Positions 8,401-17,235 of a stretch of 64,000 bases of DNA are shown in pieces. Position numbers and translations under genes: made by a program. This DNA comes from Streptomyces violaceoruber (GTDB taxonomy: Bacteria; Actinomycetota; Actinomycetes; Streptomycetales; Streptomycetaceae). The stretch is from positions 620,001 to 684,000 of the forward strand of contig NZ_CP137734.1 of assembly GCF_033406955.1 (NCBI RefSeq). The letters are read 5' to 3'. Every line of letters starts with the position of its first letter. Positions within the stretch are counted from its first letter, which is position 1. The notes beneath the pieces were generated by a model. The model saw only the letters and a list, made by a program, of their open reading frames with translations, did not search any database and had not been told where the DNA came from.

Positions 8401-9581
8401 CACACGCCTCCGAAGGTGTAGGTACGGCGGCGCATCAGCAGGACGAAGCAGGGCACGCCGATCGCCGCCGTCAGGACGCCCAGCGGCAGTTCGGCGGGGG
8501 CGAGCACCACGCGGGACAGGATGTCGACCCAGACCAGCAGGACGGCTCCGCCCAGGGGCGCCACGGCCAGCAGCCGGCGGTGGTCCGCGCCGACCAGCAT
8601 CCGGGCCGCGTGCGGGACCATCAGGCCGACGAAGCCGATCGCCCCGCTGACCGCGACCACCGCACCCGTGACGGCCGAGGCGGTGAGGAACAGTTCCTTG
8701 CGCAGCCGCCCGGGGTCCACACCCAGCGCGGCGGCGGTCTCGTCGCCCATCGCGAGGGCGTTCAGGCGCCGGGCCGACCAGCCGAGATGGAGGAGGCCGC
8801 CGAGGACCGCGCCCGCGGCGATCGGTACGGAGGACCAGTTCGCCCCGCCCAGGCTGCCCAGCAGCCACATCATGGCGGACCGCGCCGCTTCGCCGTGCTC
8901 GGCGGCGAACACCATGAAGGTGGTGACGGCCGAGAAGCCGTAGTACATCGCGGTACCGGTCAGCAGCAGCCGGAGCGGGGTCAGGCCCCGCGGGGTCCGG
9001 GCGACCGCGTACACCAGCACCATGGCCGCGAGCGCGGAGAGGAACGCCGCCGTGGACAGCGCCCAGAGACCGAGTGCGCCGAAGGCCCCGAAGATGAGTA
9101 CGGCGTTGGCCCCGACGGCGGCACCGGAGGAGATGCCGAGGACGAACGGGTCCGCCAGCGCGTTGCGGACCATGGCCTGAACGGCGACGCCGACGGACGC
9201 CAGACCGGCGCCGACGACGGCCGCGAGCACGGCTCGGGGGAACCGGAGTTCCCAGACGATCGTGTAGGCGGCGACGTCGTCCGCGTCTATGGTCCCTCCG
9301 GTCAGGCCCGCCCAGAGGTGGTGCAGGGCCTCGCTCCAGGAGAGCCCCGACGCGCCGATGCACGCCCCGCAGGCCAGCGAGACGGGAAGCGCGACGCACA
9401 GCCCTGCCACAAGCAGGGGAAGTGAGGCGCGCCTGGCCGGTGGGGGCCCGCTGTTCCCCGTACGGTCCGGTGGGGCGGCGGGTATCCGGTCGCGGAGCGT
9501 GGCCACAGGCGTTTCGCTTTCGCCTCGGGCCGTGCGCCTGCGTGATCGAAGGAGCAGGCCCGGACGCTGGGCGCCCTGCAC
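8400..9581 (-). CDS. btuC: FecCD/BtuC-type ABC transporter permease
   Basis: 393 residues, mostly hydrophobic, with about ten membrane segments and the family hallmark VRNALADPFVLGISSGAAVGA. The late IGFVGLMVPHAARMLVG motif is the coupling helix that contacts the ATPase. The GTG start at 9581 follows GAGAGG; the first about 45 residues are polar and may be cytosolic. First gene of the importer operon and immediately downstream of the cobalamin riboswitch, which would shut it off when B12 is plentiful. Confidence 0.87.
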   Translation of the reverse strand: MQGAQRPGLLLRSRRRTARGESETPVATLRDRIPAAPPDRTGNSGPPPARRASLPLLVAGLCVALPVSLACGACIGASGLSWSEALHHLWAGLTGGTIDADDVAAYTIVWELRFPRAVLAAVVGAGLASVGVAVQAMVRNALADPFVLGISSGAAVGANAVLIFGAFGALGLWALSTAAFLSALAAMVLVYAVARTPRGLTPLRLLLTGTAMYYGFSAVTTFMVFAAEHGEAARSAMMWLLGSLGGANWSSVPIAAGAVLGGLLHLGWSARRLNALAMGDETAAALGVDPGRLRKELFLTASAVTGAVVAVSGAIGFVGLMVPHAARMLVGADHRRLLAVAPLGGAVLLVWVDILSRVVLAPAELPLGVLTAAIGVPCFVLLMRRRTYTFGGV

Positions 9582-9610
9582 AGCACCTCTCGCAGTCCAC
9601 GGCGATTGAC

Positions 9611-9740
9611 AGGGGCTTCACCACCGCGGGTAATCGGGCTTACGGGACCCCTTGCGGGGCTCCGCCTACCGTTGCGGGTCAGCGCCGGACTTCGACCGGA
9701 CTTCCCCCACGAGGCGCTTCGCAGCGTACCTCGTCACCTC
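9611..9740 (-). promoter_or_regulatory. Cobalamin riboswitch
   Basis: Read on the minus strand, the leader contains the conserved aptamer blocks in order: a hairpin (9710-9733), GGGGGAAGTCCGG (9695-9707 region), GTCCGGCGCTGACCCGCAAC (9671-9690), then GTAAGCCCGATTACC (9630-9644). This is the actinobacterial form of the AdoCbl aptamer. It lies 30-160 nt upstream of the permease start. The short stretch between aptamer and start includes the ribosome site GAGAGG, so control may be at translation initiation. Confidence 0.85.
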
Positions 9741-9881
9741 CTGCGGGCAGGAACCGCACCCGGACTCCGCGGCTTCCGTCGCGCGGGATGTCCGGACTGC
9801 CCGGGCTGCCGCCGACGGACGGCCGGACCGATGATGGAGAGCAGAGACCGTGAACCGGCGCGAGACGTGAGGGACGTATTG

Positions 9882-10442
9882 ATGACGAACAGCAGTGGGC
9901 GACGTCGGCCGGACGTCACTACGGTCGAGATCATCGGTGGGCCGGAAGCGCTCGAGATCGGGCTCAGCGACTACGACGCCCGGTGGGCGGAGACCTACCT
10001 GCGTCACCGGCGTCGGATCCTCGACGCGTTGGGGGCCGACGTCGATGTCGAGCACATCGGCTCCACTTCGGTTCCGGGTCTGGCCGCCAAGCCGATCGTG
10101 GACATCGTCGTCGCGGTGGCCGACATCACGGCGGAGGAGGACTACCTCGACGCACTGTTGGCGGCCGGGTACGAACTGCGGGTTCGCGAGCCAGGACATC
10201 GACTCGTGCGCACACCCGGTCGCGACGTGCATGTGCACGTCTACGAGAGAGGGGCCGCGGCGGTGCACGAGTACCTCCTCTTCCGTGACCACCTGCGCGC
10301 GGACGCGGACGATCGCGCCCTGTACGAGAATGTCAAACGAGCCCTGTTCGAGCAGCCGTGGAACGACATGAACGACTACTCCGACGCCAAGAGCGACGTC
10401 ATCCTCGCGATCAAGTCCCGAGCCGGAGCGGCTCGCCGATGA
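9882..10442 (+). CDS. GrpB family protein (nucleotidyltransferase fold)
   Basis: 186 residues from the ATG at 9882, which is preceded by GAGGGA. It has the GrpB/UPF0157 core: SDYDARWAETY, then VEHIGSTSVPGLAAKPIVDIVV with the GST and the Asp of the nucleotidyltransferase-like site, and a C-terminal DYSDAKSDVI. The molecular role of the family is poorly known; some members are fused to CoaE. It is divergent from the B12 importer and has no obvious functional partner nearby. Longer upstream starts overlap the riboswitch region and are unlikely. Confidence 0.85.
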   Translation: MTNSSGRRRPDVTTVEIIGGPEALEIGLSDYDARWAETYLRHRRRILDALGADVDVEHIGSTSVPGLAAKPIVDIVVAVADITAEEDYLDALLAAGYELRVREPGHRLVRTPGRDVHVHVYERGAAAVHEYLLFRDHLRADADDRALYENVKRALFEQPWNDMNDYSDAKSDVILAIKSRAGAARR

Positions 10443-10669
10443 CGCGGGAGCGGCGTCGCGGGAGCGGGCTCCCGACGCAACGGCCGTACGACCACATCTT
10501 CGGCAGCGAGGGCTGACGCTCCGCGCGACCGGTGGGGAACAGCGCCAGGTGGAGCACTCCGTCACACGTCCGAACGGGGCACGAGGCGTGTGTCTTCGCC
10601 GTGGTGCGTGCCGTGGGCGGGCGAGGATGCGCCGTACGGAGGAGCGGACACGATCGAAGTGGAGGTCGG

Positions 10670-11737
10670 GTGACGGGTGCGACGGGTGGGCCGGCGGCGG
10701 TCGAGGGCGGTGCTCGGGAGGAGCTGCGCGATGCCATCACTTTGCGGGCGGCGCTCATCATGCTCGGCGTGCTGCTCCTTCAACTGGGCTTCGCGCTCTC
10801 GTACATGGGCGCCTTCCACGCCCCCAGGCCGCACGACGTGCCCATCACGCTGGTGGCACCCCCCGAGATGCGTGGAGACCTGGCGGCGCGGCTCGACGCC
10901 CTGCCCGGCGACCCCCTGCGGGTGACCGCCGTCGCGGATGCCGCGGAGGCACGGGCGCGGCTGCTGGACCGGCGTACCGACGCGGCCCTTCTCGTGGCCC
11001 CGGACGCACGCCTCGACACGCTGCTCGTCGCCTCGGCGGGCGGCCCGTCGGCCACGACCGCGGCCACCGCGGTGCTCCAGGACGTCGCCCGGACACAGGA
11101 CCGGGAGATCCAGGTGCGGGACCTGCGCCCCCCGTCGGCGGGCGACTCGCGCGGGCTCTCCTCCTTCTACCTCGTCCTGAGCTGGACCATCGGCGGCTAC
11201 CTCGCCGCCTCCGCCCTGAACATGGCAGCCGGTTCCAAACGGCCCACCCTGCACCGCACCTTCGTCCGGCTGGCGGCGATGATCCCGTACGCCTTCGTAT
11301 CGGGGATCGGCGGGGCAGTCGTCGTCGGCCTGGTGCTGGACTGCCTGCCCGGCGCGTTCTGGGAGCTGGTCGGGATCGGCACCCTCGTGGTGTTCGCCTC
11401 CGGCGCGGTGGGCGTCGCCCTCCAGTCAGTCGCGGGCACCATCGGCCTCGGACTCACCATCCTGATCTTCACGGTGCTGGGCAACCCCAGCTCGGGCGGG
11501 GTGTACCCGGCCTCGCTGCTGCCGCCGTTCTGGGCCGCGATCGGCCAGGCGCTGCCCCCGGGGGCCGGTACGACCGTGGTGCGCAACACCGTCTACTTCG
11601 ACGGCCACGCCATCACCGGCGCGCTCTGGATCCTCGGCGCCTGGGCGTTCGGCGGTGTCGTCGTGGCGGTCCTCGCGGCCGCGCTCCGCGCCCGACGTCG
11701 CCCGCGGGCCGTCGCGACGACGGCCCCGGCCCGATGA
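10670..11737 (+). CDS. ABC-2/YhgE-like integral membrane protein
   Basis: 355 residues from the GTG at 10670, preceded by GGAGG. One membrane segment near the N-terminus (LIMLGVLLLQLGFALSYMGAF) is followed by an extracellular domain of about 130 residues, then five more segments to the C-terminus. This pattern matches ABC-2 permease/YhgE-Pip-like proteins, often part of export systems. No ATPase gene is adjacent. Function is unknown. Confidence 0.7.
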   Translation: MTGATGGPAAVEGGAREELRDAITLRAALIMLGVLLLQLGFALSYMGAFHAPRPHDVPITLVAPPEMRGDLAARLDALPGDPLRVTAVADAAEARARLLDRRTDAALLVAPDARLDTLLVASAGGPSATTAATAVLQDVARTQDREIQVRDLRPPSAGDSRGLSSFYLVLSWTIGGYLAASALNMAAGSKRPTLHRTFVRLAAMIPYAFVSGIGGAVVVGLVLDCLPGAFWELVGIGTLVVFASGAVGVALQSVAGTIGLGLTILIFTVLGNPSSGGVYPASLLPPFWAAIGQALPPGAGTTVVRNTVYFDGHAITGALWILGAWAFGGVVVAVLAAALRARRRPRAVATTAPAR

Positions 11738-11818
11738 CGTGTCGGCCCGTCACTACGTGTGCACCGTAGTCGGCGCTCGGGACTCTGGGCGTCCGCAGGG
11801 GGACGGTGAACCGGGAAA

Positions 11819-11860
11819 CCGGCCCTGACCGGGTCTTTCCTCACTCCCTCTCAGGGCCGG
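11819..11860. terminator. Hairpin between convergent genes
   Basis: A perfect 10-bp stem, CCGGCCCTGA (11819-11828) with TCAGGGCCGG (11851-11860), closes a 22-nt loop. It separates the convergent membrane-protein and methyltransferase genes. Confidence 0.55.
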
Positions 11861-11904
11861 CGTCCCTCCTGCGACGGATCACGCCAGGACGTGTCCCGTG
11901 CGGG

Positions 11905-12672
11905 TCAGCGCTTCATGAGGGCGAAGACCCCCCAGCCGAGGTACTCACGGCCGTAGCGGGCGTAACGGGCGGGCTCGAGGCTTAGTTCCTCCCGTACCTG
12001 GGGGGCCATTTCGTCGTCCGGGTTCTCGTCGAGCCAGCGGCGCATGCTGAGCCACTGGGCGGCGGCGTAGCGGTCCCAGCTGTCCTGATCGGCCAGCATC
12101 ATCTCCACCACGTCGTATCCGAGGTCCTGGAAGTGCTCGATGAGGCCGTGGAGTACCAGGAAGTCGGCGGTGGAGGTGGCGTGGCACCCCTGGACGGTCA
12201 CCTCGTCCGGAGGCGTCTGCCTCCAGAAGGGCTCGCCGATCAGCATCAGGCCGCCGGGGCGCAGGCTGCGCTCGAGGAGTTCGATCGTTCCGGCGACGCC
12301 GTCGCCGATCCAGGTGGCACCGACGCAAGCGGCCAGATCGACGGGCCGGTCCGCGACATGTCCGGCGGCGTCGCCGTGGATGAAGTCGACCCGGTCGGCG
12401 ACGCCGAGTTCGGCGGCGCGGGCCCGGGCCTGCTCGGTGAAGAGCGAGCCGATGTCCACCCCCGTGCCCGTGAAGCCCAGGTCACGTGCCCAGGTGCACA
12501 GCATCTCGCCCGAGCCACTGGCCAGGTCGAGCACCCGGGTCCCGGCGGGGAGGCGGAGTGACGCGCCGAGCGTGGCGAACTTGTCGGGGGTGAGCGGGTT
12601 GTGGATGCGGTGGCCGCTCTCGCGGATGGTGAAGATGCGTGGAAGGTCCATGAGGGGATTCCTGTTCGTCAT
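11905..12672 (-). CDS. SAM-dependent methyltransferase
   Basis: 255 residues of class I Rossmann methyltransferase. Motif I is VLDLASGSGEM (about residue 47), followed by the acidic GVDI loop and PVDLAACVGATWIGDG around motif IV. It lacks a recognisable substrate domain, so the methyl acceptor is unknown. Its ATG overlaps the rsgA TGA (ATGA, 12669-12672), so translation is coupled to the GTPase gene. That pairing suggests a ribosome- or RNA-related role, but a small-molecule target is equally possible. Confidence 0.8.
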   Translation of the reverse strand: MTNRNPLMDLPRIFTIRESGHRIHNPLTPDKFATLGASLRLPAGTRVLDLASGSGEMLCTWARDLGFTGTGVDIGSLFTEQARARAAELGVADRVDFIHGDAAGHVADRPVDLAACVGATWIGDGVAGTIELLERSLRPGGLMLIGEPFWRQTPPDEVTVQGCHATSTADFLVLHGLIEHFQDLGYDVVEMMLADQDSWDRYAAAQWLSMRRWLDENPDDEMAPQVREELSLEPARYARYGREYLGWGVFALMKR

Positions 12673-13786
12673 GCCTTGAAGCCGGGGGACTGCTTGAGGG
12701 CGCGCACCTGGCGCGCGATCTGCTTCATCGGCCGTTCCAGCTCGGCCCGCAGACGGGCGTCGCCGCGTGCGGCCGCATGGGTGTTCTCACGCTGCAGCCG
12801 GTGGTAGCTGTCCAGGCGCCGCCGGGTGAGGCGGCCGTCCTCGACGGCGGCCAGGACGGCGCAGCCCGGTTCGGTGCTGTGGGCGCAGTCCGCGAAGCGG
12901 CACTGCCCCGCCAGACCGGTGATCTCGGCGAAGGTCCTGTCCAGGCCGTCATCGGCGTCGTGCAGGCCGACGCCGCGCAGGCCGGGGTGTCCGGCAGGAC
13001 CCCGCCATGGGGCAGCGGCAGCAGCTCCCGCCAGGCGGTGGTGTGCCGGCCCTTGCCGTCGCTGTCGCGTACCGCGCCGGTGGCCAGGAGGTCCCCGCCG
13101 AGCAGGCGGTTGCCGACGGAGGACTTGCCCGCGCCCGAGGGCCCGAGCAGGACGACCGTGCCCGACAGGACCGCGGTGAGGACATCCAGGCCCTCGCCGG
13201 TGGCGGCGCCGGTGACCAGCACCGCGACACCCGGGGCCACCTCGGCCACCTCGGCCGCCGCGGAGGCGGGATCGGGGCACCGGTCGGCCTTGGTGAGCAC
13301 CACCACAGGTGCGGCACCGCTGTCCCAGGCCAGGGAGAACATCCGCTCGATGCGTCCGTGCCCGAGCGGATCGGCGAGGGAGACGGCCACCGCCACCGTG
13401 TCGACGTTCGCGGCCAGTACCTGCGCCCGGGAGGTGCGCGAGGAGGTGGAGCGCACCACGGCGGTCCGGCGTTCCAGCACCGCCGCCACGAGCGTGGCGT
13501 CGGTGGTCGTACCGGCCGGCCGGACGGCCACCCAGTCACCGGTGCACGGCGCCAAGCGGTCACCGGTGCCGGACGAGGGGGTGGCCGTCGCGCGGACGAA
13601 CCCGGTCTCGGTGACGACGTCGCACCGGCCGCGCTCGGCCCGCACGACGCGGCCGGGAATCAGTCCGTCGGCCCGCGACGGGGTGAAGGAGCGCTCACGT
13701 TCGGTGTCCCGGCCGTAGTCGGCGGGCGTCGGGACGCGCTCGCGAAGAGAGAGATCGGATGCATGGGAAGTGGGTTGGTGAAACAA
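12669..13786 (-). pseudogene. rsgA: Ribosome small-subunit GTPase RsgA, frameshifted
   Basis: A circularly permuted RsgA GTPase: OB domain, G4 (VVLTKADRC), P-loop G1 (GPSGAGKSS), then G3 and a Zn-binding C-terminus (CRFADCAHSTEPGC). RsgA releases from the 30S subunit late in maturation. The frame changes exactly at G3: the first frame gives LPDTPACAAS while the next frame gives PGLRGVGLHDADDG, so one G is missing in the GG run near 12981-12988. Adding one base restores DTPGLRG and an intact protein of about 372 residues. Start is a TTG at 13786. Either a real null mutation or a sequencing error. Confidence 0.8.
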
Positions 13787-13863
13787 GGTGGAGACCCTTG
13801 AACAGGGGCCCGTCGGACGGGGCTTGCCGGAGAACTCCTACGAGGGAGGTAGGCAGGCGCAGG

Positions 13864-13932
13864 TCAGGACGAAGCCCGGGAGGTGAGGATGATCTGGGCA
13901 CCGCACACGGCGATGGTCTCCACGACAGTCAT
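13864..13932 (-). CDS. 22-residue ORF, possible leader peptide of rsgA
   Basis: ATG at 13932 is preceded, 6 nt away, by AAGGAGGT (13939-13946), a near-perfect anti-16S match and much stronger than any other in this neighbourhood. It encodes MTVVETIAVCGAQIILTSRA plus SS, then TGA. The stop is 77 nt before the rsgA TTG. The RNA between them contains CCCGTC/GACGGG and CCC/GGG complementary stretches. Position and size suit an upstream regulatory peptide whose translation affects rsgA, but it could also be an independent small protein. No family recognised. Confidence 0.5.
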   Translation of the reverse strand: MTVVETIAVCGAQIILTSRASS

Positions 13933-13946
13933 CAACACACCTCCTT

Positions 13947-14340
13947 GGATCTCCGGGAGCGGGCCGATCACCGCTCCGGCGCTTACGGTAACAGCCGTTG
14001 TGCACGTCGGCGCCACTCGGGCGGCACGGTCGAGACGCAGGTCACGGACAGCGCCCGCCGGACACCTGTGGCGGTTCGCCCGACGCGCGACCCGGGCCCT
14101 GGATCCGGTGGTGGTGCCCGAGATGACTACGCCCAACGATGGACACTTTGTCCGCGGCAAGGAAAAAGGCGAGGGTCCTCGCACGGAAGGGGTTACGTCC
14201 GTCGACGAAGGCCGCTAACTTCCTTGAGGTGTACCGGTCACGTTCGCGATGACCGGTGACTTCACGGCGCGACGGCGCGCGCCTGTACTCCCCCGCAGGA
14301 CGACTCGGCCTGCCCACACCCCCACTCCTGGGAGACACCT
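13947..14340. promoter_or_regulatory. Divergent promoter region with ACCGGTCA dyad
   Basis: This 394-bp gap holds no other gene that I can support. A perfect 8-bp inverted repeat, ACCGGTCA (14233-14240) and TGACCGGT (14250-14257) with a 9-bp spacer, lies 84 bp before the sugar dehydrogenase start and is a candidate operator. The local composition is less GC-biased than the genes on either side. Confidence 0.5.
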
Positions 14341-17217
14341 GTGCGCACGACACCGTTAAGACCCCGTCCGTCGAGACCACGACGGATCCGCTCCCTGACG
14401 CTGGCCGCGGTGTGTGCCGTCGGCTGCTTCCTGCCGGCGACGCCGGCGGGTGCCGCGGAGCCGGCCGGCGCTCCGCTCGCGGCGGCCGCGGCACCCGAGG
14501 ACTTCCAGCAGGTCACCCTCGCCAAAGGGGTGGCGGAGACCGGTGAGCCGATGACCCTGGCGGTGCTGCCCGACCGTTCGGTGCTGCACACCTCCAGGGA
14601 CGGCACTCTCAGGATCACCGACGCGGCGGGCACCACCACGGTCGCGGGGAAACTGGACGTCTACAGCCACGACGAGGAGGGTCTCCAGGGCGTCGCGGCG
14701 GACCCCGGCTTCTCGTCCAACCGGTACGTCTACCTCTACTACGCCCCCAAGCTCGGCACACCCGCGGGTGACGCGCCTTCCGACGGGCAGGCTTCGGACT
14801 TCACCCCGTTCGACGGCGTCAACCGGCTCTCCCGGTTCGTGCTGAAGGCCGACGGCACCCTGGACCTCGGCAGCGAGAAGAAGATCCTCGACGTGCCCGC
14901 CTCGCGCGGCATCTGCTGCCATGTCGGCGGCGACATCGACTTCGACGCGGCCGGCAACCTGTACCTGTCGACCGGCGACGACTCCAACCCGTTCGCCTCC
15001 GACGGCTACACCCCGATCGACGAGCGTGCCTCCCGCAACCCCGCCTACGACGCCCAGCGTTCGGCGGGGAACACCAACGACCTGCGCGGCAAGGTACTGC
15101 GCATCAAGGTCAACGCGGACGGCTCGTACTCCGTACCGGCCGGCAACCTCTTCGCCCCGGGCACGGCCAGGACCCGCCCGGAGATCTACGCGATGGGCTT
15201 TCGCAACCCGTTCCGGATGAGCGTGGACAAGGCCACCGGCATCGTCTACCTCGGGGACTACGGCCCGGACGCCGGTACCGCGGGCGCCTCGCGCGGCCCA
15301 GCCGGTCAGGTCGAGTTCAACCGCATCACCAAAGCGGGCAACTTCGGCTGGCCGTACTGCACGGGCGCCAACGACGCCTACACGGACTACGACTTCGCCG
15401 CCGGCACCTCGGGCGCGAAGTTCAACTGCTCGGCACCGAAGAACGCCTCGCCCCGCAACACCGGCCTGTCCGATCTCCCGCCCGCCCAGCCGGCCTGGAT
15501 CCCCTACGACGGCGGGTCCGTACCGGAGTTCGGCAGCGGCTCCGAGTCGCCGATGGGCGGCCCGGTCTACCGCTACGACGCCGCGTCCGCGTCCGCGGTG
15601 AAGTTCCCGCAGGAATTCGACGGCGACTTCTTCGCCGGTGAGTTCGGACGCCGCTGGATCAAGCGGATCGAGACCGGTGGCGACGGGACCGTGCAGTCCA
15701 TCAACGCCTTCCCCTGGAGCGGCACCCAGGTGATGGACATGGCCTTCGGCCCGGACGGCGCGCTGTACGTGCTGGACTACGGCACCGGCTACTTCAACGG
15801 CGACCAGAACTCCGCCCTGTACCGCATCGAACACGTCACCGGCGGCCGCGCCCCGGTCGCCCAGGCAGCGGCGAGCGTGACCTCGGGCCAGGCGCCGCTG
15901 ACGGTGTCGTTCTCCTCCGCGGGCAGCTCGGACGCGGACGGCGACGCGCTCGGCCACTCCTGGGACTTCGGCGACGGAAGCACCTCCCGCCAGGCCGACC
16001 CGTCGCACACCTACAACGCCAACGGCCAGTACACGGCGACGCTCACGGTGACCGACTCCACCGGCAAGTCCGGCTCGGCCTCCGTACTCGTCACGGTCGG
16101 CAACACGGCGCCCCAGGTCAGACTGGACCTGCCGGCCGACGGGCGGATTCACGACTTCGGCGACGCGATCCCCTTCAAGGTGACGGTGAGCGACCCGGAG
16201 GACGGCAGCGTCGACTGCTCCAAGGTCGAGGTCACCTTCATCGTCGGCCACGACAGCCACGGTCACCCGCAGACTTCGGCCACCGGGTGCTCCGGCACCC
16301 TGCAGACACTGGCCGACGGCGAACACGACCCGAACGCCAACATCTTCGGCGTGATCGACGCCGAGTACACCGACCGGGGCGCGAACGGCCAGCCGGCTCT
16401 CACCACCCACGACCAGCACATCACCCAGCCCTCCCACCGGCAGGGCGAGCACTACGGCGACTCCTCCGGGGTCCAGGTCATCTCCCACTCCCCCGCGCAC
16501 GGCGGCAGGACGGTCGGCAACATCGAGAACGGCGACTGGATCTCCGTCGAGCCGTACGCGCTGGACAACGCGACCGCCTTCACCGCTCGGGTCTCCTCGG
16601 CCGGCAGCGGCGGCACCATCGAGGTACGGGCGGGCTCACCGGCCGGCACCCTGCTGGGCACCGCGACCGTGCCGGTGACCGGTGGCTGGGAGACGTTCCA
16701 GGACGTCACCACCTCCCTCGGCAACCAGCCGGGCGGCTCCACCGCCCTGTACCTGGTGTTCAAGGGCGGCTCAGGGGCGCTCTTCGACGTGGACGAGTTC
16801 TCCTTCACCACCACCGACAGCGGTACGCCGGGGCAACGCTCCGGTGAGGTGAAGGGGGTGGGAGGCAAGTGCCTGGACGTCGACGGCGCGCAGACCGCCG
16901 ACGGCACCGGGATCCAGATCTGGACCTGCAACGGCACCGGCGCCCAGAACTGGACCCTCGCCGACGACGGCTCCTTCACAGCACTGAACAAGTGCCTGGA
17001 CGTCTCCGGCGGCGGCACCGCCGACGGCACCAGGATCCAGCTGTGGACCTGCAACGGCAGCGGCGCCCAGAAATGGAACCCCCAGCCCGACGGCACCGTC
17101 CGCAACCCCCAGTCCGGCAAATGCCTCGACGCGTCCGGCGGCACCTGGAACGACGGCACCCCCGTCCACCTGTGGACCTGCCACACCGGACCCAACCAGA
17201 AGTGGACCCTGCCGTAA
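14341..17217 (+). CDS. Secreted glucose/sorbosone dehydrogenase with PKD, CBM6-like and ricin-B domains
   Basis: 958 residues from a GTG. A signal peptide (RSLTLAAVCAVGCFLPATPAGA) is followed by a PQQ-type sugar dehydrogenase propeller (about 50-500) with HDEEGLQGVAADPGF and MGFRNPFRMSVD. A PKD domain (about 510-590, SWDFGDGS) comes next, then a beta-rich CBM6-like segment (about 700-825) and a C-terminal ricin-type beta-trefoil with repeated QIWTCNG, QLWTCNG and HLWTCHT. It probably oxidises sugars outside the cell while attached to a polysaccharide. The next gene, 18 bp on, shares the same lectin tail and is surely cotranscribed. A periplasmic electron acceptor was not found nearby. Confidence 0.88.
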   Translation: MRTTPLRPRPSRPRRIRSLTLAAVCAVGCFLPATPAGAAEPAGAPLAAAAAPEDFQQVTLAKGVAETGEPMTLAVLPDRSVLHTSRDGTLRITDAAGTTTVAGKLDVYSHDEEGLQGVAADPGFSSNRYVYLYYAPKLGTPAGDAPSDGQASDFTPFDGVNRLSRFVLKADGTLDLGSEKKILDVPASRGICCHVGGDIDFDAAGNLYLSTGDDSNPFASDGYTPIDERASRNPAYDAQRSAGNTNDLRGKVLRIKVNADGSYSVPAGNLFAPGTARTRPEIYAMGFRNPFRMSVDKATGIVYLGDYGPDAGTAGASRGPAGQVEFNRITKAGNFGWPYCTGANDAYTDYDFAAGTSGAKFNCSAPKNASPRNTGLSDLPPAQPAWIPYDGGSVPEFGSGSESPMGGPVYRYDAASASAVKFPQEFDGDFFAGEFGRRWIKRIETGGDGTVQSINAFPWSGTQVMDMAFGPDGALYVLDYGTGYFNGDQNSALYRIEHVTGGRAPVAQAAASVTSGQAPLTVSFSSAGSSDADGDALGHSWDFGDGSTSRQADPSHTYNANGQYTATLTVTDSTGKSGSASVLVTVGNTAPQVRLDLPADGRIHDFGDAIPFKVTVSDPEDGSVDCSKVEVTFIVGHDSHGHPQTSATGCSGTLQTLADGEHDPNANIFGVIDAEYTDRGANGQPALTTHDQHITQPSHRQGEHYGDSSGVQVISHSPAHGGRTVGNIENGDWISVEPYALDNATAFTARVSSAGSGGTIEVRAGSPAGTLLGTATVPVTGGWETFQDVTTSLGNQPGGSTALYLVFKGGSGALFDVDEFSFTTTDSGTPGQRSGEVKGVGGKCLDVDGAQTADGTGIQIWTCNGTGAQNWTLADDGSFTALNKCLDVSGGGTADGTRIQLWTCNGSGAQKWNPQPDGTVRNPQSGKCLDASGGTWNDGTPVHLWTCHTGPNQKWTLP
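16821..17213 (+). repeat. Near-identical lectin-coding repeat, copy 1
   Basis: This 393-bp stretch recurs at 18579-18971, exactly 1758 bp downstream in the same orientation and frame. I count three differences over its length, two of which are silent or conservative. It encodes the entire ricin-B lectin domain of the dehydrogenase. Confidence 0.95.
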
Positions 17218-17235
17218 CCGAAGGAGGCGACACCC

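Noticed and set aside
14356..16500. 714-codon frame antisense to the sugar dehydrogenase
   Set aside because: Val/Gly/Arg-rich shadow without any family pattern.
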